From Clostridia bacterium (GTDB lineage Bacteria; Bacillota; Clostridia; Oscillospirales; CAG-272): 52,354 bases of DNA. Under the pieces are notes generated by a model. It did not search any database and had not been told where the DNA came from. It saw nothing but the letters and a program-made list of their open reading frames with translations. Of the stretch, positions 14,157 through 22,477 are shown one piece after another (within the stretch, counting starts at the first letter, position 1; every line of letters begins with the position of its first letter). The DNA is taken from positions 1 to 52,354 of the forward strand of contig JAFTKY010000017.1 of the NCBI GenBank assembly GCA_017453005.1. The letters run 5' to 3'. The translations under genes were made by a program, and so were the position numbers.

Positions 14157-14870
14157 TTAGATAAATAGAGAAAACAGCATATTAAAGGGATACGAGACGA
14201 GCTCCATGACCTTCTCCGCAATAAACGAGGTAAGGTAAACGCCAAATACTCTTGAAAGCACGAGATTGATTATAAGCACCGCAAAGAAGGTGTATCTTTC
14301 GTACTGCATTATCTTGAAATATATGCGTGTAGGGAGCAGCACTCCTATAAATCTCGAGCCGTCAAACGGGGGGACGGGAATGAGATTGAATACCATAAAG
14401 ATAAAATTATACATTGCCCAGAGGTAGAAGAAGGCGTACAGAACGGAAAACAGACTAAGTAACGTCTCGTTTATCGTGCCCGACATGACCACCTTGACCT
14501 CAATAAACCAGGTAAGTGAGCAGAAAAAAGCTCCGATAATACCCAATATAAGATTTGCAAGCGGGCCTGCAATTCCCGTAATAGCCATGCCCTTTTTTGG
14601 ATTGTCAAAGTTTCGGGGATTTATCGGCACGGGCTTTGCCCAGCCAAATCCAAAGGCAATCATGCAAAGCGTACCCCAAAGGTCAAGGTGCTTTGCGGGG
14701 TTTACCGTCATTCGTCCGAGATTGAAGGCGGTTCGGTCTCCCATTTTGTACGCGGCGTATGCGTGTGCAGCCTCGTGGCATGAGAGAGCAAAAAGCACTA
14801 TCGGTACGGACAGGATAAGCTGTATTATGGTGTTTCTTATATCTCCCGAGGAGAGTAGTGAAATTAGCAT
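14157..14870 (-). CDS. Site-2 protease family (M50) membrane zinc metalloprotease
   Basis: This 237-residue membrane protease has the zinc-binding motif H-E-A-A-H (about residues 33-37) at the end of the first helix. A second metal ligand motif, N-L-I-P-V-P-P-F-D-G-S, lies near 185. There are about five membrane segments. This short type (Rip3/YwhC-like) is common near scpA in Firmicutes. The start is taken at ATG 14870, because GGAGG stands five bases upstream; the longer reading frame adds 11 residues with no site. The substrate is unknown. Confidence 0.9.
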   Translation of the reverse strand: MLISLLSSGDIRNTIIQLILSVPIVLFALSCHEAAHAYAAYKMGDRTAFNLGRMTVNPAKHLDLWGTLCMIAFGFGWAKPVPINPRNFDNPKKGMAITGIAGPLANLILGIIGAFFCSLTWFIEVKVVMSGTINETLLSLFSVLYAFFYLWAMYNFIFMVFNLIPVPPFDGSRFIGVLLPTRIYFKIMQYERYTFFAVLIINLVLSRVFGVYLTSFIAEKVMELVSYPFNMLFSLFI

Positions 14871-14912
14871 TGTAACCTCCGTTTTTTGCGATGTCAGGGA
14901 CATCGCGCCTTT

Positions 14913-16211
14913 TTAAAGGTCGAGCCTTATAAGGTCCTCGTACGTCTCGCGGGCAACTGCGAGACGAGCCTTGCCGCCCTTTACCATAATCACGGGAGGA
15001 CGGGGAATACGGTTATAGTTTGAAGCCATGGAGTAGTTGTATGCGCCCGTGACGAGTACCGCAAGAATGTCTCCGCGTCGCGCAGGCTGAATATCCATGT
15101 CCTCGCCTATAAGGTCGCCCGACTCACAGCATCTGCCCGCAACAGTCGCTCTGTAGGAGCGGGGCATGTCTGCGCGATTTGCGATAAGGGCTGTGTAGCG
15201 CGACTGATAAAGCGCGTATCGGGGGTTGTCGGGCATACCGCCGTCAACCGAAATGTAATTTTTAAAGCCGGGTATCTCCTTTACCGAGCCGACGGTGTAA
15301 AGAGTTATTCCCGCTGCCGCAACAAGCGAGCGTCCGGGCTCAAGGCGTACCTCGGGCATAGCTATGCCGTTCTGCGCGCAGAAATCCGTTACTACACTTG
15401 CAATATCGGATATAGCCGCGGCGTAGTCTATCTGAGGGTCGTCCTCGGTATAGCGAACACCAAGTCCGCCGCCGAGATTGAGCTCCTTTATTGTATAGCC
15501 GAGTGTGTTTTTTATGTCCGCGATAAATCTTATCATGATGTCAGCCGCGTCGGAGAAGGGCTGAACATCAAATATCTGCGAGCCGATGTGACAGTGAAGT
15601 CCGCACAGCTCAATGTTGTCCGCCGCTATTGCGCGCTTGACTATATCCATAGCCTGACCCGTCTCAATGGCTGAGCCGAACTTTGAATCAACGCTGCCCG
15701 TCACTACCGCCTTGTGCGTGTGGGGGTCAATGCCGGGGGTGATGCGGAGAAGTATCTTTTGTGTGATGCTTCTGGCTTTTGCCTCGTCGCTGACGGCGTA
15801 AAGCTCGTCGATATTGTCAACGACTATTCTGCCAACGCCCATTTCCATAGCGTCGGATATGTCGCGGTCGGTCTTGTTGTTGCCGTGGAAGAATATCTTT
15901 TCTGCAGGGAAGCCCGCCGCACGCGCGGTGTAAAGCTCACCGCCAGAGACGCAGTCTATCCCAAGCCCTTCCTCTGCGGCTATTTTGTATATCTCCTTAA
16001 AGCAGAGCGACTTTGACGCAAAGAGCGGAAGCGCTCCCGCGCCGAAATTCTCGGTCGCAGCCTTGAGATATATTCTCATGTTTTGCCTTATAACGTCCTC
16101 GTCAATGATGTACGCAGGTGTGCCAAATTCACGTGCCAGCTCGACAGTATCAAGCCCGCCTATCGTAAGGTGTCCCTGTTCATTGACGGAAAGATGGGGA
16201 TAAAGTATCAT
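14913..16211 (-). CDS. lysA: Diaminopimelate decarboxylase
   Basis: This 432-residue PLP enzyme catalyses the last step of lysine synthesis, meso-diaminopimelate to L-lysine plus CO2. It has the fold-III barrel with the PLP lysine in F-A-S-K-S-L (about residue 67), the phosphate-binding G-G-G-L-G-V at about 250 and the substrate region E-P-G-R-S-L-V. The conserved active-site C-E-S-G-D segment of the partner subunit is at about 358. Length and motifs are normal. The gene lies in the - strand run between ysxC and the M50 protease. Confidence 0.96.
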   Translation of the reverse strand: MILYPHLSVNEQGHLTIGGLDTVELAREFGTPAYIIDEDVIRQNMRIYLKAATENFGAGALPLFASKSLCFKEIYKIAAEEGLGIDCVSGGELYTARAAGFPAEKIFFHGNNKTDRDISDAMEMGVGRIVVDNIDELYAVSDEAKARSITQKILLRITPGIDPHTHKAVVTGSVDSKFGSAIETGQAMDIVKRAIAADNIELCGLHCHIGSQIFDVQPFSDAADIMIRFIADIKNTLGYTIKELNLGGGLGVRYTEDDPQIDYAAAISDIASVVTDFCAQNGIAMPEVRLEPGRSLVAAAGITLYTVGSVKEIPGFKNYISVDGGMPDNPRYALYQSRYTALIANRADMPRSYRATVAGRCCESGDLIGEDMDIQPARRGDILAVLVTGAYNYSMASNYNRIPRPPVIMVKGGKARLAVARETYEDLIRLDL

Positions 16212-16228
16212 AATTTTAATCCTTTTAG

Positions 16229-16837
16229 TTAAAGTTTAACTCCCGTAAGCTCGGATATAGCCGCCCAAAGCTCTGCCTTGCCCTCGCCCTTGAGCGAGGA
16301 GAAGGGAATGATGGGCGTACCCTCGCGGATAAGCTCGTCGTTTGATATAACGGAGAGATTGTTTGCTCTCTCGGTCTTGTTGAGCTTATCTACCTTCGTG
16401 ATTACGAGGATGTAGGGAATACCTGCCGCGTTCATCCAGTCAAGCATCATGGCGTCGTCATTCGTGATACCGACGCGGCTGTCAACAAGCTGAACCACGC
16501 CGCGAATAAGGTCTGCATTTTTGTTTTTGGTAAAATAACCATCCGTCAACGCCGACCACTTATCTCTGTCTGCGGGATTTCTCGCCGCAAAGCCGTAGCC
16601 GGGAAGGTCAACGAGAAAGAGCTTTTTGTCAACCTCGTAAAAGTTCACGGTAATGGTCTTGCCGGGGGTAGACGACACTCGCGCGAGTGACTTTCTGCCG
16701 AGAAGCGTGTTGATAAGCGAGCTTTTTCCCACGTTTGAGCGACCCGACAGCGCAATCTGCGGAATGGGGTCTGCGGGGAATTGGCTGGCCAGACCTGCGG
16801 TCATTTTAAGATTTGTATTCTGAATGTTAAGTCCCAT
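16229..16837 (-). CDS. ysxC: Ribosome biogenesis GTPase YsxC/EngB
   Basis: This 202-residue TrmE-Era-like GTPase is needed for 50S subunit assembly. Motifs are G1 G-R-S-N-V-G-K-S-S (about 33-41), G2 in S-S-T-P-G-K-T, G3 D-L-P-G-Y-G-F-A and G4 T-K-V-D. It lies directly downstream of lon, as in many Firmicutes (lon-ysxC). It starts 15 bases after the lon stop. Confidence 0.96.
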   Translation of the reverse strand: MGLNIQNTNLKMTAGLASQFPADPIPQIALSGRSNVGKSSLINTLLGRKSLARVSSTPGKTITVNFYEVDKKLFLVDLPGYGFAARNPADRDKWSALTDGYFTKNKNADLIRGVVQLVDSRVGITNDDAMMLDWMNAAGIPYILVITKVDKLNKTERANNLSVISNDELIREGTPIIPFSSLKGEGKAELWAAISELTGVKL

Positions 16838-16851
16838 AATTGAGGCTCCTG

Positions 16852-19287
16852 TTATTTTTTAGAATTTGCGTGAATTTCAGAGCGGGATGAGGGCTGCGGA
16901 ATGTTGTATTGCGTTGGGCTCTGCTTTCTTTCGACGGTTATACACGTCTTGTCGGTCGCGAGCGCGTGGCTGAGCACGTCGGACGCTGTCCTGCAGGGGA
17001 TAAAGGTGATATTTTCCTTGACGAGCGTGTCAAGCTTGTCAATATCCTTGACGTTATCCGCAGGGATAAGCACCGTTGTAACGCCCGCAGAGTACGCCGC
17101 CATAGTTTTCTCACGAAGACCGCCGATGGCAAGGACGTTTCCGCGCAGGGTTATCTCGCCCGTCATAGCCACGTCACGGCGGACGGGAATACCCGACAGT
17201 GCGCTGACGAGTGCTGTGAGCATGGTCACGCCCGCGCTGGGACCGTCCTTGGGAACTGCGCCCTCGGGAACGTGGATATGTATGTCGCGCTTGGAGTAAA
17301 AGTCGGTGGGGATATTGTACTGCTCGGCTATCTGACGGGTGTAGGTGAGCGCCGCCCTTGCGGACTCCTTCATAACGTCACCGAGGCTGCCCGTAAGCTC
17401 CAGCTTGCCCGTGCCGTCCGTGACCGCGACCTCGATCTTGAGCAGGTCTCCGCCCGACTGCGTGTATGCAAGTCCGTTTACCACGCCGATCTCGTCGCAC
17501 GCGGATATTCTTTCGGGGAGGAATTTTTCCGCGCCGAGAAGGGCCTCAAGGTTTTTGAGAGTTACCGTCATGCTCTTGCACTTTCCGTCTACGATATTCA
17601 AGGCGGCGCGTCTGCAAACGCAGGCGATCTCGCGCTCAAGGTTACGCACGCCCGACTCACGGGTGTATGCGTCGATTATCTTTGAGAGTGCCTCGTCGGT
17701 GATCTTCAGTGTTCTCTTATTCAATCCGTGACGCTTGAGCTGACGGGGGATAAGATGATTTTTGGCAATAGACGTCTTCTCGCTCTTGGTATAGGTGTGA
17801 AGCTCAATTATCTCCATTCTGTCTATAAGCGGGCGGGCAACCGTGTCAAGCGTGTTTGCCGTTGCGATAAATATACAGTCGGAAAGGTCAAAGGGAAGCT
17901 CTATAAAATGGTCACGGAAGAACTTGTTCTGCTCGGGGTCGAGTGCTTCAAGCAACGCGCTTGCAGGGTCACCGCGCCCGTCACTTGCCATTTTGTCTAT
18001 CTCGTCGAGAAGTATCAAGGGATTTTTGCTCTCGGCGGAAATGAGCGCGTTTATAATTCTGCCGGGCATAGCGCCGACGTAGGTTTTTCTGTGTCCGCGG
18101 ATGTCCGCCTCGTCACGCACGCCGCCCAGAGATACGCGCACGTATTTGCGGTTCATGGCGCGAGCCAAGGACGAAGCGATAGAGGTCTTACCCACACCGG
18201 GAGGGCCGTAGAGACAGATTATCTGTCCCTTAAGCTCGGGATTTAACTGCTTTACCGCGAGGTATTCAAGCAGGCGCGCCTTGACGTCATGGAGCCCGTC
18301 GTGGTCGGCGTCAAGTATTTTTCTCGCCTCGGATACGTCCGCGCGGTCGTTTGTCTTTTTGCTCCAAGGGAGCTCAAGGCAGGTGTCGATATAGTTTGTA
18401 ATTACCGTAGACTCTGCCGAGCCGAAGGGGGCTTTTGCAAGTCGCTCGTTTTCCTTGAGAAGCTTGTTTCTGACCTCGTCGGAGACGTCAAGCTCCATTA
18501 TCTTATCAAAGTATTCGTCGGTGTCCGAGCCGCCGTCGCCAAGCTCCTCCTGAATAGCCTTCATTTCCTCGCGGAGGTAGTATTCCTTTTGTCCCTTCGC
18601 TATCCGCTCGCGGGTTTTTTTTTGAATGCTTGCCTCATATCCAAGTATCTTGTATTCGTGGAGCAGTATCTCGATAAGGGTCTCAATTCTCGTATAGGGA
18701 TCGAATATAGAGAGAATATCAAGCTTGTCCGCCATTTTTTCAAGTATGTGAGACGCGATAAAATCCGCAAGCTGAGCGGGGTTTTTGATGCTCTTTATGG
18801 TGTTCATCATGTCGCCCTTTGTAAGGTCGGGAATAAGCTTGCCAATTCGCTCAACGGCGTGGATAAGCTCGCGTATGTACGCCTCGCCGCGAATACCGCC
18901 GTTGTCCGCGAGCGTAACGGTCTTTGAGAGCACGTCCGCGATGTTGTATTTTCCCGTGGGACGGTATGAGATAAGAGATGCGCGGGACAATCCCTCCGCG
19001 ATTATTCTCGTGCCGCCGTCTGCGGTCTTTACGAGCTGCTTTATTTTGGCAACCGTTCCCGTGCCGAACAAAACGTCGGTGCCGATAACGTCGCTGTCGA
19101 TTTCGGTGTTGATGGGGACGAGAATGACGTAGCCCGTGCCGCTTGCCGCGTCACGCGCCGCCTCGGGAGAGCCGAAGCTGTCCTTTTTAAGCTCGCAGTT
19201 TATTATCTCGCCGGGAAAGGCGACTATGTCCCTGAGCGCTATCAGGGGAAGGGTAAGGCGTTCTGCCTTTTCAAAAATTTCTGACAT
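16852..19287 (-). CDS. lon: ATP-dependent protease Lon
   Basis: This 811-residue Lon has an N-terminal substrate domain (about 14-205), a coiled-coil segment, an AAA+ module with Walker A G-P-P-G-V-G-K-T (361-368), and a C-terminal protease with catalytic dyad Ser684 (P-K-D-G-P-S-A-G) and Lys727 (L-R-E-K-T). The start is set at ATG 19287, which has GAGAGGAA nearby; a longer frame would add 16 unlikely residues. Lon degrades misfolded and regulatory proteins. It heads the long - strand run ending at rluB. A poorly conserved 35-residue Ser/Gln-rich tail ends the protein. Confidence 0.97.
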   Translation of the reverse strand: MSEIFEKAERLTLPLIALRDIVAFPGEIINCELKKDSFGSPEAARDAASGTGYVILVPINTEIDSDVIGTDVLFGTGTVAKIKQLVKTADGGTRIIAEGLSRASLISYRPTGKYNIADVLSKTVTLADNGGIRGEAYIRELIHAVERIGKLIPDLTKGDMMNTIKSIKNPAQLADFIASHILEKMADKLDILSIFDPYTRIETLIEILLHEYKILGYEASIQKKTRERIAKGQKEYYLREEMKAIQEELGDGGSDTDEYFDKIMELDVSDEVRNKLLKENERLAKAPFGSAESTVITNYIDTCLELPWSKKTNDRADVSEARKILDADHDGLHDVKARLLEYLAVKQLNPELKGQIICLYGPPGVGKTSIASSLARAMNRKYVRVSLGGVRDEADIRGHRKTYVGAMPGRIINALISAESKNPLILLDEIDKMASDGRGDPASALLEALDPEQNKFFRDHFIELPFDLSDCIFIATANTLDTVARPLIDRMEIIELHTYTKSEKTSIAKNHLIPRQLKRHGLNKRTLKITDEALSKIIDAYTRESGVRNLEREIACVCRRAALNIVDGKCKSMTVTLKNLEALLGAEKFLPERISACDEIGVVNGLAYTQSGGDLLKIEVAVTDGTGKLELTGSLGDVMKESARAALTYTRQIAEQYNIPTDFYSKRDIHIHVPEGAVPKDGPSAGVTMLTALVSALSGIPVRRDVAMTGEITLRGNVLAIGGLREKTMAAYSAGVTTVLIPADNVKDIDKLDTLVKENITFIPCRTASDVLSHALATDKTCITVERKQSPTQYNIPQPSSRSEIHANSKK

Positions 19288-19350
19288 ATATATAAATTCC
19301 TCTCGTGTCGGAAATAAACGTGTTTTGACAAACACTTCTTCAATTATAGT

Positions 19351-19379
19351 ATTATATCACAAACTCCCGCGCATTTCCA
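19351..19379 (-). promoter_or_regulatory. Possible lon promoter
   Basis: On the - strand a TATAAT (19351-19356) has TGGAAA (19374-19379) 17 bp upstream. A second TATAAT at 19343-19348 overlaps the region. The -35 is weak. Confidence 0.4.
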
Positions 19380-19473
19380 TACTTTTTCAAGAATATTTAC
19401 AATTTTATATAATAGTTTATATAATATTTAGCGTATGGCGGCGTGTTCTAGCCGTTGAAATAAAAAATTGCAT

Positions 19474-19591
19474 AAAAAAAGCACAACCGGACCCTCACCC
19501 TGCGCGCTTTGATATCATTAGATTGATATTCCGAAAGGAGACTGCCTGCTGTGCATATTTAGGCGGTCGGGCCCTGCCGGATCCGACCGCT
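19474..19591 (-). ncRNA. Candidate structured RNA gene upstream of lon
   Basis: A good promoter on the - strand (19597-19625) leads to an RNA of about 118 nt. It begins with a hairpin GCGGTCGG/CCGACCGC (19563-19590), which is extended internally by UCC-GGCA-GGG. A second structure is closed by GCACAG/TTGTGC (19481-19486 and 19549-19554) and capped by ATATCA/TGATAT. Seven T residues follow, as at an intrinsic terminator. There is no start-stop frame of note. I compared it by eye with SRP, 6S and tmRNA patterns and found no match. It may be an independent RNA or part of the lon leader. Confidence 0.5.
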
Positions 19592-19596
19592 TATTC

Positions 19597-19625
19597 ATTA
19601 TACAACATTTTCCCGAATTTGTAAA
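19597..19625 (-). promoter_or_regulatory. Promoter of the candidate RNA at 19474-19591
   Basis: On the - strand TTTACA (19620-19625) and perfect TATAAT (19597-19602) are separated by 17 bp. The predicted start at about 19591 falls right at the base of the first hairpin. Confidence 0.65.
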
Positions 19626-19629
19626 TTAT

Positions 19630-20060
19630 CAAAGTTGACGATTTTTTCTCAAATATTTCGTCGTTTTGAATACAGGGGAGAAAATATCACACAAATGTCG
19701 TAGTGCTTTTTGTGGATTTTTTTGTCGTACTGTGTCGCAGACCGTCGTAAAATTTCCCAATGCCGCGTTGATCCTCAAAGGCAGCTTGACATAGGTAACT
19801 ATGCCTGCGCTTTGCCTTTTCCGGTTCGCCTTGCCTTGAAAAATTTTCCTCGGTCTGTTCGTGCATAGTGCGGAGTGCAGAGCAGATAAAGTGCAGAGTG
19901 CAGAGTGCAAAGTTGATTTGTAGGGGAGGGGCTGCAACATTTGGTTGCAGCGGAGGGGATTTGCTTGCAAATAATGGCTTGCTCCTCCCGTCAGTGCAGA
20001 GTGCAGAATGCAGAGCGCAGAGTGCAGAGTTAATTTTCACACATTAAAAAATTTTTTCAA
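19630..20060. other. Gene-free stretch with repeats between the RNA candidate and the infC promoter
   Basis: About 430 bp without convincing genes. The left half (19630-19860) has no recognisable feature except a small palindrome CATAG-GTAA-CTATG near 19795. The right half is repeat-rich (see the array and hairpin at 19861-20030). Frames of 113-117 codons on the - strand here are made of heptamer-repeat translations and are not taken as genes. Confidence 0.6.
19861..20030. repeat. AGTGCAG heptamer arrays flanking a palindrome
   Basis: Degenerate tandem AGTGCAG units occur in two blocks (19861-19911 and 19992-20030). Between them lies a unit of about 80 bp with the perfect hairpin GCTGCAAC-ATTTG-GTTGCAGC (19931-19951) and GGAGGGG/CTCCTCCC-type ends. 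The layout suggests a small non-coding repetitive element that inserted between, or carries, heptamer repeats. Confidence 0.7.
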
Positions 20061-20067
20061 AAACCTA

Positions 20068-20096
20068 TTGACAACAGACGAAAGTTGTGCTATAAT
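20068..20096 (+). promoter_or_regulatory. Promoter of the infC operon
   Basis: Perfect TTGACA (20068-20073), 17-bp spacer and TATAAT (20091-20096), followed by a long structured leader. Confidence 0.9.
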
Positions 20097-20102
20097 CACA
20101 AG

Positions 20103-20225
20103 GCAAACAAAGAGAAGTCCCGCTTCCACCGTGCCGCAAGGGCGAGCAACGGTTAATATTTTCCTCATTATATAGGTATAGGTGGGGAGACTGTGCGTCG
20201 GGATTTCTGTATTCCCGACTTTTTT
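20103..20225 (+). promoter_or_regulatory. infC-rpmI-rplT leader with attenuator (L20 leader type)
   Basis: The leader contains a GTCCCGCTTCCACC segment (from about 20117) and the later GGTGGGGAGACTGTGCG segment (from about 20181), both typical of Firmicutes infC leaders. It ends in an intrinsic terminator GTCGGGA/TCCCGAC (20197-20203 and 20213-20219) plus six T residues, about 75 bases ahead of the infC start. Ribosomal protein L20 binding such leaders to cause early termination is known in Bacillus. The assignment rests on motif and position. Confidence 0.8.
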
Positions 20226-20298
20226 GTTGCGAATACGAATAAAACAGGTTCACAAATATTATAAAATAAACAAAATTTATTTTTTGGAGGTGTTACCC

Positions 20299-20829
20299 AT
20301 AGCAGCAAACAAAGAAAAAGATACTCTTGTCAATGAAGATATCGACTTTCCCCAGATAAGAGTAATCGGTTCGGACGGAGAGCAGCTCGGTATAATGAGC
20401 TCCGAGCAGGCGCTCAAGATAGCGTACGACAAGGGTCTTGACCTTGTGGCAATGTCCGCGCAGGCAAATCCCCCCGTATGCAAAATTATGGATTTCGGCA
20501 AGTACCGCTTTGAGCGTGAAAAGCGCGAAAAGGAAGCAAAGAAAAAGCAGCAAACGGTCGAGCTCAAGGAAATTCAGCTTTCGCCCAGAATCGATACGCA
20601 TGACTTTGAGACAAAGGCGAAGCAGGCGGTTAAATTCCTCTCGTCAGGCAACAAGGTGCGCGTTGTTATGAGATTCAAGGGAAGAGAAATGAGCCACATG
20701 GCAATCGGCCGTGAGATAATCGACAGATTTGCAGAGTTCTGCTCCGAGGTAGGCAACGTAGACAAAAAGCCCGCAGTCGACGGCAGAATCATGAGCATGG
20801 TCATCTCGCCCATAACTCAGAAAAAATAA
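20299..20829 (+). CDS. infC: Translation initiation factor IF-3, rare ATA start
   Basis: This 176-residue IF-3 has an N-terminal domain (about 10-80, V-N-E-D-I-D-F-P-Q-I-R-V-I-G-S-D-G) and a C-terminal 30S-binding domain (K-E-I-Q-L-S-P-R-I-D-T-H-D-F-E-T-K, about 95-111). The start is read as ATA at 20299: it is in frame, gives the normal N-terminus and stands eight bases after GGAGG (20286-20290), and no ATG or TTG fits there. IF-3 rejects non-standard starts, so a rare start codon allows autoregulation, as the AUU start does in E. coli. It is first gene of the infC-rpmI-rplT operon. Confidence 0.95.
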   Translation: MAANKEKDTLVNEDIDFPQIRVIGSDGEQLGIMSSEQALKIAYDKGLDLVAMSAQANPPVCKIMDFGKYRFEREKREKEAKKKQQTVELKEIQLSPRIDTHDFETKAKQAVKFLSSGNKVRVVMRFKGREMSHMAIGREIIDRFAEFCSEVGNVDKKPAVDGRIMSMVISPITQKK

Positions 20830-20864
20830 TATTTGTAAATAAAAATTTAAAGGAGTATATAACA

Positions 20865-21059
20865 ATGGGAAAAATCAAGACACATAAGGCTTCTGCCAAG
20901 AGATTTTCCGTTACGGGAACAGGTAAGGTAAAGATGAATCACTGTCATCACCGTCACAATCTCGGACTTAAGAGCCAGAAGAGAAAGAGACATCTCCGCA
21001 CGGGTGCTATCATGAGCGAATCCATGGCTCCCAATATCAGAGTGCTCATTCAGAAGTAA
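20865..21059 (+). CDS. rpmI: 50S ribosomal protein L35
   Basis: This 64-residue, very basic protein of the large subunit has the typical K-I-K-T-H-K-A-S-A-K-R-F-x-V-T-G-T-G-K start and the N-H-x-H-R-H-N-L-G-L-K-S segment. It has the standard position between infC and rplT. Confidence 0.98.
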   Translation: MGKIKTHKASAKRFSVTGTGKVKMNHCHHRHNLGLKSQKRKRHLRTGAIMSESMAPNIRVLIQK

Positions 21060-21165
21060 TCCACCGCGGTGAAAACACCGCAAACAAGTAAGTCCGCAGA
21101 GGACACCACCACAAAAACATAACGAGCCGCGTCAGTTGACGGCGGCAGATAGAAGGAGAATTAAA

Positions 21166-21519
21166 ATGGCAAGAATTAAGGGCGCTCTTATGACGCGCAA
21201 GAGAAGAAAGAAGATGCTTAAGGCTGCAAAGGGCTACTGGGGTGCAAAATCCAAGCACTTCAAGATGGCTAAGCAGGCTGTACTCAAGAGCGGTAACTAT
21301 GCATTCGTAGGACGTAAGCAGAAGAAGAGAGACATGAGAAGACTCTGGATCACCAGAATCTCTGCTCAGGCAAAGATCTGCGGCATGAACTACTCTACGT
21401 TCATGAACGGCCTCAAGAAGGCAGGCATCACACTCAACAGAAAGATGCTCGCTGAGCTCGCAGTAAACGACAAGGAAGCATTTGCAGCTCTCGCAGAGCA
21501 GGCAAAGGCAGCTCTTTGA
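21166..21519 (+). CDS. rplT: 50S ribosomal protein L20
   Basis: This 117-residue basic protein is an early assembly component of 50S and the likely repressor of this operon through the leader. It begins M-A-R-I-K-G-A-L and contains the [19 protein letters not shown] core. The start at ATG 21166 follows GAAGGAGA; a ten-residue upstream extension was rejected. Confidence 0.98.
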   Translation: MARIKGALMTRKRRKKMLKAAKGYWGAKSKHFKMAKQAVLKSGNYAFVGRKQKKRDMRRLWITRISAQAKICGMNYSTFMNGLKKAGITLNRKMLAELAVNDKEAFAALAEQAKAAL

Positions 21520-21528
21520 TGACACAAT

Positions 21529-21552
21529 AAAAACCCGCGTATGCGGGTTTTT
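21529..21552 (+). terminator. Terminator after rplT
   Basis: AAAAACCCGC-GTAT-GCGGGTTTTT: a 10-bp stem with a four-base loop. Confidence 0.9.
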
Positions 21553-21598
21553 GTCATATATACAGATAGTTTGAAGCTATAAAATAAGGGTGTTTTTT

Positions 21599-22447
21599 AT
21601 GGAAATTTTGGAAGAGATAATCACGTCAGCCCAAAATAAATACGTCAGTGAGGCGAGGATGTTGGACGAAAAAAAGCGTCGCGACAGCTCTCGTCTTTTC
21701 CGCTTTGACGGGGTAAAATTGCTTTGCGAGGCGGTGCGCCGAGGCGTTGAGCTTGAGTATATTTTAGTCTCAGACGATAAGTATTCATCCGTGTTTGAAA
21801 AGGCAGAGCAGACCTACGGATTGACACGCGCGGATATAAGCTGCAGAGTAATACCTGTAAAGGCGTCTGTTTTTGATAAAATTTCTCAGGAAAAGTCACC
21901 TGAGGGCGTAATATGTGTGGCGAAATATATTGACAAATTACATAAATTTGTTATAATAAATAATGTAGAAAAATTTTTACCCGATTTTTGTGCGGACGAG
22001 AGGATACTCATTCTTGAGTCCGTGCGGGACCCCCAGAATATCGGCGCTATAATAAGAAGCGCCGCGGCTCTCGGAGCGGACAGAATAATCATGAGCTCGG
22101 ATTGCGCGGATATATATAATTCCAAGGCAGTCCGCGCGTCGATGGGAACGCTGTTCGGCGTGCGTGTTGACAGAGTGGACGACCTTTGCGCCGCAATAAG
22201 AGCCCTGCAGACAAGCGGCCGCAGAGTGTTTGCGGCGGCGCTTGATGACAAGGCGCAAAGGCTCGGCAAAGCAGAGGTAAGTCCCGTCGACTGCATACTT
22301 ATCGGCAACGAGGGACACGGGCTTACAGATGAGATAATTTCCGCCTGCGATTCCACCATCTACATTCCCATGAGCATGGGAGTTGAGTCGCTTAACGCGG
22401 CAGTCGCGGCGTCTGTGCTGCTGTGGGAGTTTTTCGGCAGAGGATAA
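21599..22447 (+). CDS. SpoU/TrmH-family RNA 2'-O-methyltransferase
   Basis: This 282-residue methyltransferase has an N-terminal RNA substrate-binding domain (about 15-100) and a C-terminal SPOUT knot domain. The three SpoU motifs are visible: R-D-P-Q-N-I-G-A-I-I-R-S-A (about 146-158), I-L-I-G-N-E-G-H-G-L (about 236-245) and I-P-M-S-M-G-V-E-S-L-N-A-A-V-A (about 258-272). The target could be rRNA or tRNA; it cannot be fixed by sequence. The start at ATG 21599 uses the TAAGGG site; a GTG nine bases earlier overlaps that site. Confidence 0.92.
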   Translation: MEILEEIITSAQNKYVSEARMLDEKKRRDSSRLFRFDGVKLLCEAVRRGVELEYILVSDDKYSSVFEKAEQTYGLTRADISCRVIPVKASVFDKISQEKSPEGVICVAKYIDKLHKFVIINNVEKFLPDFCADERILILESVRDPQNIGAIIRSAAALGADRIIMSSDCADIYNSKAVRASMGTLFGVRVDRVDDLCAAIRALQTSGRRVFAAALDDKAQRLGKAEVSPVDCILIGNEGHGLTDEIISACDSTIYIPMSMGVESLNAAVAASVLLWEFFGRG

Positions 22448-22477
22448 AACGGTATAAAAGGAAAGGTTAAGGACGGC

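Noticed and set aside
17728-18927. Long + strand frames opposite lon (172-212 codons)
   Set aside because: They are shadows of the strongly coding lon frame; no ribosome sites or family features.
19474-19591. Assignment of the RNA candidate as SRP RNA, 6S RNA or tmRNA
   Set aside because: The conserved SRP apical loop, the 6S central bubble layout and the tmRNA tag/acceptor features are not seen.
19629-20040. Two overlapping - strand reading frames of 113-117 codons in the infC upstream region
   Set aside because: Their N-terminal halves are translations of the heptamer repeat (S-A-L-C-T-L-H patterns), there is no ribosome site, and no protein family is recognisable.
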